Shown: in pieces, positions 29,174 through 38,173 of the stretch
Numbering within the stretch: the stretch's first letter is position 1
How the letters are laid out: each line of letters opens with the position of its first letter
Assembly: GCF_024584785.1 (NCBI RefSeq)
Contig: NZ_CP074112.1
Coordinates: 930,001-994,000, forward strand
Reading direction: 5' to 3'
DNA: 64,000 bases
Source: Idiomarina loihiensis
Lineage (GTDB): Bacteria; Pseudomonadota; Gammaproteobacteria; Enterobacterales; Alteromonadaceae
Notes under the pieces: generated by a model
Databases searched by the model: none
Seen by the model: the letters and a program-made list of their open reading frames with translations, nothing else
What the model was told of the DNA's origin: nothing
Position numbers and translations under genes: made by a program

Positions 29174-30001
29174 TCAGGGGTTAAGAATGAGTTTTTTTAT
29201 TCTATCCTTATAACTACGACTTACTTTCAGCTCTTTACCATTACGTAAAACGATGTGGTATTCGCCATTTTGACGACTACAGAGCTTTTCTACGTGTTCC
29301 ATATTAACAATGGCCGAGCGATGAATCCGTTGAAACCGTTGCGGGTTTAATTCTTCTTCAAGCTCTTTCATGGTGCGTCGTAGAATATGGGTTTCATTGC
29401 TAGCGTGAATACACATGTAATCCCCCGCCGCATCTACCCACTCGATTGAGTTGATGGCTACGCGAGTTATTTCACCACTTTCTTTGATCGCAATATGCTC
29501 AGGATAGCGAGCCACGTTAACGTCATCACCACTGGCTAGACGTTTAAGAATATCTTCACAATCTTCGCCGGTAGCATCAGCTAACAAATTAAGAATACGC
29601 TGCTGTTGCTGTTCTTGTTCACGTTGCTCGAGATTTTTTTCAATCCGTTTAATACTTTGTTCTAAGCGCTCGTGGTCAACAGGCTTTAACAGATAATCGA
29701 TGGCTCGCACTTCAAAAGCTTTAATCGCGTATTGATCGTAGGCTGTGACAAACACCACTAAGGGCATCTTAAAACCACTAGCTTTAACCTCACGCAATAA
29801 CTCAAAGCCATTCATACTCGGCATTTGAATATCTAAAAAGACCAAGTCAGGTTGTTCTTCGCCAATCATGGCCAGCGCTTGCCGTGCACTTTGGCACTCG
29901 GCTAACAATTCAATCTGGTCAAAGGCCTGTAATCGCACCACCAGCCCGCGGCGGGCCAACGACTCGTCATCAACTACCAAGGTGCGGATTTTTTGCGTCA
30001 T
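29174..30001 (-). CDS. LytTR-family response regulator
   Basis: A 275-residue DNA-binding response regulator. The receiver domain (about 1-125) has TLVVDDESLARRG (acidic pair), the phospho-acceptor Asp in DLVFLDIQMPSMNGFELL, the Thr/Ala switch region VVFVTAYDQYAIKAFEVRAI and the Lys in DYLLKPVD. An acidic coiled linker follows, then a LytTR domain (about 170-275) with EWVDAAGDYMCIHASNETHI, RTMKELEEELNPQRFQRIHR and the C-terminal LRNGKELKVSRSYKDRIKKL. It is similar in build to BtsR (YehT) and AlgR. Its start overlaps the kinase gene by four bases (ATGA), so the two are a cognate pair. Confidence 0.92.
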   Translation of the reverse strand: MTQKIRTLVVDDESLARRGLVVRLQAFDQIELLAECQSARQALAMIGEEQPDLVFLDIQMPSMNGFELLREVKASGFKMPLVVFVTAYDQYAIKAFEVRAIDYLLKPVDHERLEQSIKRIEKNLEQREQEQQQQRILNLLADATGEDCEDILKRLASGDDVNVARYPEHIAIKESGEITRVAINSIEWVDAAGDYMCIHASNETHILRRTMKELEEELNPQRFQRIHRSAIVNMEHVEKLCSRQNGEYHIVLRNGKELKVSRSYKDRIKKLILNP

Positions 30002-31074
30002 GATTCAACCTGCTCAAATGGAATACGAATTTCTACGCGTAAGCCCTGCGGCTTATTCTCTGCTAATGTAAAGGAGTAATTCTTTCCATACAAGGCCTGT
30101 AAGCGTTCACGAGTATTGACTAACCCCACCCCGCCTTGTTTCATCATGTCTTTAATGGGCTTTTTACTTCCCGGTCCGTTATCTGCAACGCTAATCAGTA
30201 AATCCTCACTAAACCTTTGTGCCTTAACGATAATTTCACCGCCATCTTCCATTTTGCCAATGGCGTATTTAATCGAATTCTCAATTAAAGGTTGTAACAT
30301 TAAACTAGGCACCAGCGCCTGTTTAACTTCGTCATCAATGTCTAAAGATACTTTTAGACGCTCATCAAAACGCACCTTCTCAATATCCAAATACAGCATC
30401 AAAGCCTCAATTTCGCGCTCGAGTGGTATTTTCTTAATGGGTTCGTTATCTAAGCTAAACCGAAGAAACAAACTTAGCTTTGACATCATCCGGTTAGCTA
30501 GCTCATTCTCTTTCACCAAAATGAGCGTGGAGATAGCGTTTAAGGTATTAAACAAAAAATGCGGATTTAATTGGTAGCGCAACATCTTTAACTGCGCTTG
30601 GTGCGCCATTGAAGTGGCTAATAACGCCTTTTGTTTTTCTTCTTGCAGCATTTGGTAATACTTGATGCCAAAATACAGGCCGCTCCAACTCAACATAATG
30701 TAAAATTTAGCGATGGTATTTTTAAAGTAAAACCAAGGGCTATCAGGCCTAAAACCAAACTTATAGATTTCCCAGTAAGTCGCGTTATCAATCACAGCCC
30801 ACAAAGCCGCTGAAACATAGGAAGCAGCTAGCACCACCACGATCAACAGCCAGGGCGTAGCATCCCAAATACGTCGGTACAAATAACGTAACGGAACCGT
30901 AATCAGAAACCCCGCGTAAGCACCTAATAATAATATCAGGACGTAAATGTCGCGCATTTCATGCATTAACGAGCCAATATAATGCACTAAAGCATAACCA
31001 CTCCAACCGGCTGCTTGTAGCACCCAGAAAAAGCGATTACGATCTTCAAGTAGCGATTTCCAAGTCTGGTTCAT
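29998..31074 (-). CDS. LytS-type sensor histidine kinase
   Basis: A 358-residue inner-membrane kinase. Four or five membrane segments span about residues 15-150 (AAGWSGYALVHYIGSL, VLILLLGAYAGFLITV, WLLIVVVLAASYVSAALWAV). A His_kinase domain follows with the phospho-His in LRYQLNPHFLFNTLNAISTL, then an HATPase domain with QPLIENSIKYAIG (N box) and ISVADNGPGSKKP plus GVGLVNTRERLQALYG (G boxes). No PAS or large periplasmic sensor domain is present, so the membrane part itself probably senses the signal. I chose ATG at 31074 (AGGGG upstream) rather than the ATG 24 bases earlier. Confidence 0.9.
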   Translation of the reverse strand: MNQTWKSLLEDRNRFFWVLQAAGWSGYALVHYIGSLMHEMRDIYVLILLLGAYAGFLITVPLRYLYRRIWDATPWLLIVVVLAASYVSAALWAVIDNATYWEIYKFGFRPDSPWFYFKNTIAKFYIMLSWSGLYFGIKYYQMLQEEKQKALLATSMAHQAQLKMLRYQLNPHFLFNTLNAISTLILVKENELANRMMSKLSLFLRFSLDNEPIKKIPLEREIEALMLYLDIEKVRFDERLKVSLDIDDEVKQALVPSLMLQPLIENSIKYAIGKMEDGGEIIVKAQRFSEDLLISVADNGPGSKKPIKDMMKQGGVGLVNTRERLQALYGKNYSFTLAENKPQGLRVEIRIPFEQVES

Positions 31075-31247
31075 AACGCCCCTGTCACTGTATGTCATTG
31101 CCTCAATTATACCTATTTAGCAAGATAAAGCGGTGCTATTTATCGCACTGCGAGAGCTATATAGCGCCTATCCCTCGTGTTACTATAACGTCATTCATAG
31201 TTGGCTAGGCGTTGGCCCTGCTATTGTTGGCAATTCATGAGGTGTGT

Positions 31248-33008
31248 ATGTTGCAGTACCGAATTTGTGTAGATAATGCCGCCGCTCATCAATTTCGAGT
31301 GGCGCTAGATATTCCTGTCACTGGCCCGGGCGCCCTAACCTTGCGTCTACCGGCATGGATACCTGGCAGCTACATGATTCGCGACTTTGCCCGCAATCTA
31401 AGTAAAGTGACTGCGCATCAGGCCGGTCACGCCGTTGCCATCGACTTAGTGGATAAACAAAGCTGGCGTATTTTTCCGCAACAAGCTGGCACGGTAACCG
31501 TTGAATATCAGGTCTATGCTTTTGATTTATCCGTTCGCAGTGCTTACCTAGACCAATTTTTTGGGTTCTACAATCACTCAAGTTTATGCCTAGAAGTGGT
31601 CGAACTGTCCGAAGAGCCCTGCCAGGTGGCAGTATCTGTGCCTGCGGGTTGGCGCCTTGCAACCGGTATGCCACGCCTGTCTGGTAGCCATTTTGCTGCG
31701 GGTGAATTTCGCGCCGAAAATTATCAGGCACTGATAGACTATCCGGTGTTGATGGGCCCGCTTAATATTCATGAATTTATCGCCGGCGGCGTGAAGCACG
31801 CACTCGTCTTGGCCGGGCGTGAATTCGCCGATAGTGAACGTATTTGCGCAGATTTAGCCGCGATCTGTGAATATCAAATCGCCATGTTTGGCCATCAACC
31901 GCCGTTCCAACAATACCTCTTTTTAACCATGGTGGTCGGGAAAGGTTTTGGCGGCCTCGAGCACAGTAACTCCACCGCCCTGCTCTGCAGCCGTAAAGAC
32001 TTAGCCAAACCCAACAAAGCTGTAATTGATAACGATTACCGCACCTTTTTAAGTTTATGCAGCCATGAATACTTTCATAGCTGGAACGTAAAAACTCTGA
32101 AGCCGCGCGAATTTCTGCCTTATCAATTGCAGCAAGAGCAATACACTAAGCAGCTTTGGTTCTACGAAGGGATCACTTCGTATTATGACGACTATGTTTT
32201 GCACCAAGCAGGTTTAATCGATCAAGCGACTTATCTCGCTCTACTAGGTGACACCATTGCACGTGTTTATCGTGCTGCCGGAGTGACCAAACAGTCGGTT
32301 GCAGAGTCCAGTTTTTATGCTTGGACTAAGTTTTACAAACAAGATGAGAACTCGCCCAATAGCATCGTCAGCTACTATGCTAAAGGGGCATTAATAGCCT
32401 TATGCTTGGATCTTAAGATCCGCTTAGCTAGCCAACATCAACTTAACCTAGGCTTGGTGCTGAAGGATTTTTGGCAAGCCTATGGGGCCACCTCACTAGG
32501 TACAGAAGAAACAACCTTTGTTGATTTTGTAAATCAGCAGTACGCCATTCAGTTGGCGGGGTTTATCGATGCTGCTGTGTATGGCACCAGTGAACTACCT
32601 CTAGCCGAATTACTGGCGGAGTTTGGTGTGAGCCTGCTTACAGCCGCCAGCGCCGATGACAATAGTGTGGTCGGTAAGGCCGTTACGCCAACACACTCAG
32701 TGTCTTTAGGCGCCAAGTACAAAGCCACTAGCGCCGGCTTAGAACTGCAAACAGTGTATGAGCATGAGGCAGCTCAGCAAGCAGGTTTAAGTGCCTTAGA
32801 CAGGATTATTGCGATAGATAACTTGCAGGTCACTGATGCCACCCTAAAAGAGATGTTCGAGCGCTACCAACCAGGACAAACAGTAACGGTGCATGCTTTT
32901 CGGCGCGATGAGTTATTCAGTACTGAATTAACTTGGCAAGCGCCATTGCAATGCAACAAGGTACTCAAGGTAACCAACCCACAGTTATTACAGGGGTGGT
33001 TACGCTGA
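31248..33008 (+). CDS. M61-family peptidase with PDZ domain
   Basis: A 586-residue protein with the M61 (glycyl-aminopeptidase) layout. The N-terminal beta domain includes LRLPAWIPGSYMIRDFARNL. The zinc motif is in LCSHEYFHSWNVKTLKPREF (HExxH), with the third ligand Glu in LWFYEGITSYYDDYV. Gly-rich substrate loop GKGFGGLEHSNSTALLCSRK precedes it. A PDZ domain lies near residues 490-560 (EHEAAQQAGLSALDRIIAID). Bacterial members are reported as Gly/Ala-preferring aminopeptidases. I see no signal peptide, so it is probably cytoplasmic. The ATG at 31248 has GAGG five bases upstream; the frame-compatible ATG at 31212 is less likely. It is divergent from the kinase gene. Confidence 0.87.
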   Translation: MLQYRICVDNAAAHQFRVALDIPVTGPGALTLRLPAWIPGSYMIRDFARNLSKVTAHQAGHAVAIDLVDKQSWRIFPQQAGTVTVEYQVYAFDLSVRSAYLDQFFGFYNHSSLCLEVVELSEEPCQVAVSVPAGWRLATGMPRLSGSHFAAGEFRAENYQALIDYPVLMGPLNIHEFIAGGVKHALVLAGREFADSERICADLAAICEYQIAMFGHQPPFQQYLFLTMVVGKGFGGLEHSNSTALLCSRKDLAKPNKAVIDNDYRTFLSLCSHEYFHSWNVKTLKPREFLPYQLQQEQYTKQLWFYEGITSYYDDYVLHQAGLIDQATYLALLGDTIARVYRAAGVTKQSVAESSFYAWTKFYKQDENSPNSIVSYYAKGALIALCLDLKIRLASQHQLNLGLVLKDFWQAYGATSLGTEETTFVDFVNQQYAIQLAGFIDAAVYGTSELPLAELLAEFGVSLLTAASADDNSVVGKAVTPTHSVSLGAKYKATSAGLELQTVYEHEAAQQAGLSALDRIIAIDNLQVTDATLKEMFERYQPGQTVTVHAFRRDELFSTELTWQAPLQCNKVLKVTNPQLLQGWLR

Positions 33009-33025
33009 AAAGCGCAGATGAACCA

Positions 33026-33955
33026 TCACTCTGCTTGAAAATGCTCAAGGGCCAGGGCTGGATCTAAACGCTCATGGCCCCAGTTAATTCGCCAATCGAG
33101 GTGAGGGCCAGTAACCCGGCCGGTGGCACCAATATCAGCAATATGCTGGCCCTGCTCGATGTTATCACCCACTTTGACATGCAATTGATTGAGATGGATG
33201 TAAGTGCTGGTGATGCCAAATCCGTGATCAATAATCAGGGTACCGCCAGAATAAAATAAATCGGGCTCAGCTAATACCACCTTGCCTGGCCAAGGCGCTT
33301 GCACCGGGGTGCCGGTGGGCGCGGCAATATCTAACCCATAATGCGGGTTGCGTGGCGTTCCGTTAAATATTCGCTGGCTACCATAAACGCCGCTAATCCG
33401 TCCTTGTGCTGGCATTATCAGCGGCTGTAAATAATCTTCACGGGTACTGCTTACGGTACGCGCCAACCAGACTTTCTCGGCTTCTTTACGAGTACGCTGT
33501 TGCTGCTCTGGGTTAGGAGTAACCGTGCGTTGGGGAACGCCGTCAACGCGATCAATCTCATAGTCGCGCGCGCTTATCTGTAACTCTAAGACATGCTGCT
33601 CACCGTTAGCATGTTGTACGGTAAGGGTTTGAGAGCCGTTTGTATCACGACCAAAACCAAACACCACATGGCCACTGTTACTGACACTTAGCACTTGTTG
33701 ATTTAACCAGACCTGACTAGTCGGTTGAGTTTTGCCTATGATGAGACCACCCGAGCGAAGGGCTCCGCGTAGTTGAATGCCCTTGCTGCTGGCTTGTCCT
33801 TTATTACTGTCACTGATCACCAGCACCGCATGACTGCTGTTGAGCCCGGCTAGGTTTGTCGAGCTAGCAGCAACCGGCTGCGTTGCTGCCAAAGCGAACA
33901 TGGAAGCTAGCGTCGCTAACGCCAGTAACAGCGGCTGCCGACCGAACTTAGGCAT
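33026..33955 (-). CDS. M23-family murein endopeptidase
   Basis: A 309-residue exported peptidase. The signal peptide is MPKFGRQPLLLALATLASMF with cleavage near VAASS. A beta-rich middle region (PTSQVWLNQQVLSVSNSGHV) precedes the LytM/M23 domain in the C-terminal third. Zinc ligands are seen in NPHYGLDIAAPTGTPVQAPW (HxxxD), the TYIHLNQLHVKVGDNIEQGQ segment and GPHLDWRINW (HxH-type end). It probably cuts peptidoglycan cross-links or acts in wall remodelling. The ATG at 33955 overlaps the upstream stop by eight bases and has GGAG upstream, indicating coupling with the PTPS-like gene. Confidence 0.87.
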   Translation of the reverse strand: MPKFGRQPLLLALATLASMFALAATQPVAASSTNLAGLNSSHAVLVISDSNKGQASSKGIQLRGALRSGGLIIGKTQPTSQVWLNQQVLSVSNSGHVVFGFGRDTNGSQTLTVQHANGEQHVLELQISARDYEIDRVDGVPQRTVTPNPEQQQRTRKEAEKVWLARTVSSTREDYLQPLIMPAQGRISGVYGSQRIFNGTPRNPHYGLDIAAPTGTPVQAPWPGKVVLAEPDLFYSGGTLIIDHGFGITSTYIHLNQLHVKVGDNIEQGQHIADIGATGRVTGPHLDWRINWGHERLDPALALEHFQAE

Positions 33956-34829
33956 AACCAATTGCTCCTTTGCCAACCCCTTCGAATCCAGTCACTTTAA
34001 CTGCACAATCGGGATGTTGCTGTTTTACCGCTTGGGCTAAATAGGTGGCAATACACTCGACCGTCGAATCCGTTGGGATCAGATAATTTTCCGCTACCGG
34101 CACGACGAGTTCAAACAGCCCTTGATCAGCCGTGTAGCTGTAGCCGATATGGGAAGCTGGAGTCACGTCCGTAGCGCTTGGTGATAACTGTAACTGCGCA
34201 AGCTCAACCACATCTTCAGTCGAGCCTAAGTAGATATCTTGCCATTTGGCTGCCCATTGCTGTTCTAGCGCTTCATCACGGTTGCCATCAAGGGCAATAA
34301 AGAGCCGCGAGCGGTGGCCATGAGCAATCCTTTGGCAATTGCCGTCATGCTTTTTTAACCCGTGGGTGTAATGATAAAACGCCCCTTCGATTTGTTCTGG
34401 TCTCAGCAATAATTCTAAACCTTGCACATTATCGGGTAATTCACGCTTAATCACCGCGCGTAAATAATCGGTAACAGTGGCCATGGTAACAGCTTCAGCG
34501 TCAATAAAAGCAAAAGCATCAGCAGGACAAAACAAATGAATTGAAGCTTGTTGCGGGCGCAAAAAATCAACCCAATAACTATTACCATCGGCGTGATGAT
34601 GTACACGGGTAAACGAATGCTCAGCAGGCACAGCTAACTTATGATCAACAGCACCATCTATAATGCGTTTGATCTGTTTCTTTACCCGTCCAAAATCTAA
34701 TACCATGGATTGCTCGTTAAGCGAGCCATCTAGAATAATATCAACAATCCAACTTTCTCCCACCATTCCCCGCTCTGGGCACAGGTAAGAAAAATCAATC
34801 ACGGTCAGATCGTTTACAAATAACTGCAT
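33948..34829 (-). CDS. two-domain 6-pyruvoyl-tetrahydropterin synthase/QueD-like protein
   Basis: A 293-residue protein that looks like two fused T-fold (PTPS/QueD) units. The N-terminal half has MVLDFGRVKKQIKRIIDGAV then DHKLAVP, which is the conserved post-zinc part of QueD, but lacks the usual zinc HGH. The C-terminal half has the zinc and nucleophile motifs HYTHGLKKHDGNCQRIAHGH (around residues 150-172) and PTDSTVECIATYL near the end, but lacks the DF...DH part. The functional residues thus appear split over the halves. The family makes 6-carboxy-tetrahydropterin for queuosine or related pterins; the activity here is inferred. It is translationally coupled to the M23 gene. Confidence 0.75.
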   Translation of the reverse strand: MQLFVNDLTVIDFSYLCPERGMVGESWIVDIILDGSLNEQSMVLDFGRVKKQIKRIIDGAVDHKLAVPAEHSFTRVHHHADGNSYWVDFLRPQQASIHLFCPADAFAFIDAEAVTMATVTDYLRAVIKRELPDNVQGLELLLRPEQIEGAFYHYTHGLKKHDGNCQRIAHGHRSRLFIALDGNRDEALEQQWAAKWQDIYLGSTEDVVELAQLQLSPSATDVTPASHIGYSYTADQGLFELVVPVAENYLIPTDSTVECIATYLAQAVKQQHPDCAVKVTGFEGVGKGAIGYA

Positions 34830-34963
34830 ATAGACATCAACTCTTAAAAATAGTGAGCTTAAGTTAGGCGAAAAACGCCATGCTACTAAGCTTAGTAAGG
34901 AATAATTTGGTTACTCGCAATGATATCATAGCTGGCTGTTAAGCCTTATAAAAATAGTGCAAA

Positions 34964-35617
34964 TTAAAGCTGCCACCAATCCCAAATTAGCTTCAGGCTC
35001 AATAATACTAGCGCTAAGCCCATGAGCCTATCGAGCCAATGGCTGTATCGCCAAAGCTTGCGGTAGAAAGGTCCCCAGGTAATCGCGGTGGCTAACGCCA
35101 TAAACCATAAACCAGTAGCTATGGCCATATAACCGCCGTACCCGATTTTTACCCAAGTTGGTGTGGCTGGATCGATCACGGTCGAGAATAACGCTAAAAA
35201 AAACAGCGTGGCTTTAACATTCAAGCCATTGGTTAAAAAGCCTACCCGAAAAGCTTTACTTGCACTGACTTGGCTGGCCCTGCTGGTAAACTCTTCGGTA
35301 CTTGGCATAGCGCCGCGAGGCTTAGCTTGTAACGCTTGCCATCCTAACCAACCTAAATAAATGGCACCCACCCACAATAAGGTTGCGTACAGCCATTGGT
35401 ATCGATGAATTAATAACGCCACCCCTAACACTGAATAAGCAATATGCAACAGAATGCCGGTACCTATACCGACAGCGACCCAACGGCCAATACGGCCACC
35501 AAAACTAATACTGTAGCGAGTGACGACTGCAAAATCAGGCCCTGGGCTAGCTACCGCCAGAAAATGTAACACTGCAATAAGCAAAAACTCATTCCAATAG
35601 ATTGCTATTTGATTCAT
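34964..35617 (-). CDS. LysE/RhtB-family amino-acid exporter
   Basis: A 217-residue inner-membrane protein with six hydrophobic segments. The LysE-type start is LLIAVLHFLAVASPGPDFAV, with the conserved ASPGPDF motif, then TRYSISFGGRIGRWVAVGIG. The remaining helices include YATLLWVGAIYLGWLGWQAL and the ending LALVLLSLKLIWDWWQL. Members export amino acids or homoserine lactones; the substrate cannot be read from the sequence. It is divergent from the LysR gene with about 20-40 bases between starts, so that regulator probably controls it. Confidence 0.9.
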   Translation of the reverse strand: MNQIAIYWNEFLLIAVLHFLAVASPGPDFAVVTRYSISFGGRIGRWVAVGIGTGILLHIAYSVLGVALLIHRYQWLYATLLWVGAIYLGWLGWQALQAKPRGAMPSTEEFTSRASQVSASKAFRVGFLTNGLNVKATLFFLALFSTVIDPATPTWVKIGYGGYMAIATGLWFMALATAITWGPFYRKLWRYSHWLDRLMGLALVLLSLKLIWDWWQL

Positions 35618-35655
35618 TATGATTTACTTTTAGTTAATTGAATAATAACTCTGGC

Positions 35656-36555
35656 ATGCTTATGAAATCGCAAAAACAGCCTTCTCTCAATGCGTTACGT
35701 GTATTTGCTGTGGCAGCTACGGCTCCATCATTCAAGCATGCAGCGCAGCAACTTAATGTTTCTCAATCCAATATAACTCGACAGATACAGGCACTGGAAG
35801 AGCAGCTTGGCACACGTTTGTTTCAACGTGATAATCGCGTGCATGCGTTAACTGCTGCTGGGCAAGCAATTGCGGCAGATGTTAGCCAGTTATTTAATGA
35901 GCTTGACCGCATCATTGAGCGCGCCCGTAACTTAAGCTATACCGAGCATACGACCCTAAAACTTGCCGTGCCAGAGAGCTTTTTGCGGTGGTGGCTATCG
36001 GCCCGCCTGGCTGAGTTTTATAGTCTTTACCCTCACGTGCAATTGCATTTTACTACCATCCCTTTGTTTCCGGAACCGGGCAGTAGAGCTCATGTTATTG
36101 CCGAGTTACAACATGAGTCCTTAGATATAGCCATTCATTACGGTCCGTTAAAAGATAAGACCATTCAACAACAGGCCCTGTATCAACCTACTTATCGCGC
36201 TGTAAGTGCCATCGACAGTAGCACCGCTTGGGCCTCACGGTTATGGCATATTGATGTAAATGCGCCTTATTGGGCGCTATTTAAACGCCAACAACCCGCT
36301 TTAACCAAACAACTGCAGTTGCGCCCCGTAGGAAACAGTAACATCGCTATTGATTTAATGGCTGGTAGTGATCAAGTAACCCTACTAGATAGCTTGTATT
36401 TGCAACATCCCCAGTTGCAGGAGTTTAGCCAAGCGCCGGAACTAAGCGTGCAATTACCTGATGCTCTCCAACTGGCGGTGAAACAACGTCAACGCCAGCC
36501 GGTCGCTGTGATTGCCTTTACTAAGTGGCTCCAAAGCCGATTACACAAAGGTTAA
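35656..36555 (+). CDS. LysR-family transcriptional regulator (GcvA-like)
   Basis: About 299 residues. The N-terminal winged helix-turn-helix is SLNALRVFAVAATAPSFKHA and AAQQLNVSQSNITRQIQALE, ending EEQLGTRLFQRDNRVHALTA. The effector domain begins TTLKLAVPESFLRWWLSARL and continues to residue 299. It resembles the GcvA subgroup. Three starts are possible: TTG 35638, ATG 35656 and ATG 35662. None has a strong ribosome site, and I give the first ATG. It is divergent from the LysE-type exporter, its likely target. Its stop is two bases from the end of the convergent glutamate-synthase-like gene. Confidence 0.88.
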   Translation: MLMKSQKQPSLNALRVFAVAATAPSFKHAAQQLNVSQSNITRQIQALEEQLGTRLFQRDNRVHALTAAGQAIAADVSQLFNELDRIIERARNLSYTEHTTLKLAVPESFLRWWLSARLAEFYSLYPHVQLHFTTIPLFPEPGSRAHVIAELQHESLDIAIHYGPLKDKTIQQQALYQPTYRAVSAIDSSTAWASRLWHIDVNAPYWALFKRQQPALTKQLQLRPVGNSNIAIDLMAGSDQVTLLDSLYLQHPQLQEFSQAPELSVQLPDALQLAVKQRQRQPVAVIAFTKWLQSRLHKG

Positions 36556-36557
36556 CC

Positions 36558-38096
36558 CTAACCTTGTGTAGGTGGATAACGCTCTGCCAAGCTAATACTA
36601 TCGCCGGTGTGGGTAACGACACGGGCATGGCGCCGAGTGAGTTCTCGAGGGTCAGCAACACCACAAGAGTGCGCGATGATATTAACGCCGTATTCAAGAT
36701 ATTTGTGGTAATTCGCAACTCGGACGCTTTTATCGGTTGGATCTAGGCCCTTCTGCAAGCTCTTATTGTGAGTGGTGATGCCGGTCGGACAGGTATTTTT
36801 ATTGCACTGCATCGCTTGAATACAACCCAGCGAAAACATAAAGCCGCGAGCTGAGACAATAAAATCCGCACCAATGGCAAGCGCCCAAGCAACATCGGCG
36901 GGCGTGATCATTTTTCCAGAAGCGACCACTTTAATCCGATCTTTGAGCCCTGCTGCCATTAACTTATCAACTAAAATCGGTAAACTTTCAGAGAGTTTTA
37001 ATCCGACATAGTCCATCAAAGGTTGTGGTGCAGAACCAGTACCGCCATCAGCACTGTCAAGCGTAATAAAGTCAGGTGCAGAGGCTGCTCCGCGGGCATG
37101 AATAGCGGCAATCAATTCATCGATCCAAGTCGGGTCGCCCATCACAAACTTAATCCCCGTTGGCTTACCGGTGATGTCACGAACGCGCGCGATAAAGTCC
37201 AGTAATTCTTCGTTATTACTAATTTCAGGATGACGATTGGGACTAATTGAATCTTGGCCAACAGGAATACCGCGGATGTCTGCAATTTCTTGATTGACCT
37301 TAACCCCCGGCAAAATACCACCTTTACCAGGTTTAGCGCCTTGGCTGAGCTTAATCTCAAACATTTTAACTAGGTCATGGTCGGCAATCTGCTTGAGACG
37401 TTGCTTACACAATTCTCCTTGCTCAGTGCGAACGCCATATTTTGCGGTACCTATCTGAAATACTACATCGGCTCCGCCAACTAAGTGATAAGGGCTCAGC
37501 CCTCCTTCACCGGTATTAATCCAGCAGCCTGCTAATTTGGCACCTTTTGATAACGCCGTAACCGCAACCGGTGATAGCGCCCCATAGCTCATCCCTGAAA
37601 TATGAAAATAGCTGGTTGGCGAGTAAGGATGAGGGCATTCTGCGCCAATAGTCACCGCCATGGGCTGTGTTTTCTCTTCTTGCTGCCGCGGGTAGGCACT
37701 ATTGGCAAAAATGATGGTGCTCTGCTTGGTTAAGTCTCGGGTAGAGCCAAAGGCGAGCGTTCTATCAGCATTTTTAGCGGCTCGATAAACCCAGCTACGT
37801 TGGGCTCGATTAAACGGCATTTCTTCTCTATCCATGGCATAAAAATACTGGCGAAAGAATTCACCTAAGTGTTCAAACAGGTAGCGAAACCTGCCAATAA
37901 CCGGGAAATTTCTGCGAATGGTGTGTCTGGTTTGGGTCTTATCAATAATGTAGAGAACGAGTAACCACAACGCGCCTAATATAAGCACCAGGACAAATCC
38001 GGCTACCAGCCATTGGGCTATCATTAACAGCGTGTCGAGGCCGTTATAGGTTGTTTCAGTCGTGGCTGGCGTCACCGTTTGCAGGGTTAATAACAT
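36558..38096 (-). CDS. FMN-binding glutamate synthase-like protein with N-terminal membrane anchor
   Basis: A 512-residue protein. One or two membrane helices (MIAQWLVAGFVLVLILGALW and LLVLYII) span about residues 25-50. The rest is a glutamate-synthase barrel: YFHISGMSYGALSPVAVTAL, INTGEGGLSPYHL, the FMN-binding LSQGAKPGKGGILPGVKVNQ, TLDSADGGTGSAPQPLMDYV, VVASGKMITPADVAWALAIG and the Fe-S ligand region GCIQAMQCNKNTCPTGITTH. It lacks the glutaminase and GXGXG domains of full GltB, so it is a stand-alone 'GltB2' type enzyme of unknown substrate. It is preceded by a terminator and transcribed alone. Confidence 0.88.
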   Translation of the reverse strand: MLLTLQTVTPATTETTYNGLDTLLMIAQWLVAGFVLVLILGALWLLVLYIIDKTQTRHTIRRNFPVIGRFRYLFEHLGEFFRQYFYAMDREEMPFNRAQRSWVYRAAKNADRTLAFGSTRDLTKQSTIIFANSAYPRQQEEKTQPMAVTIGAECPHPYSPTSYFHISGMSYGALSPVAVTALSKGAKLAGCWINTGEGGLSPYHLVGGADVVFQIGTAKYGVRTEQGELCKQRLKQIADHDLVKMFEIKLSQGAKPGKGGILPGVKVNQEIADIRGIPVGQDSISPNRHPEISNNEELLDFIARVRDITGKPTGIKFVMGDPTWIDELIAAIHARGAASAPDFITLDSADGGTGSAPQPLMDYVGLKLSESLPILVDKLMAAGLKDRIKVVASGKMITPADVAWALAIGADFIVSARGFMFSLGCIQAMQCNKNTCPTGITTHNKSLQKGLDPTDKSVRVANYHKYLEYGVNIIAHSCGVADPRELTRRHARVVTHTGDSISLAERYPPTQG

Positions 38097-38136
38097 AGTT
38101 CACCTAATGCGTTCGTAGAAGATGCTATAACCATAT

Positions 38137-38167
38137 AAAAAGCCCTCGTATTTAGCGAGGGCTTTTT
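38137..38167 (-). terminator. rho-independent terminator after the CBS-domain gene
   Basis: Perfect 12-bp arms AAAAAGCCCTCG / CGAGGGCTTTTT (38137-38148 and 38156-38167) with a 7-base loop, seven bases past the CBS gene stop. The A and T ends suit either direction, but the upstream gene is on the minus strand. Confidence 0.92.
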
Positions 38168-38173
38168 ACTCAA

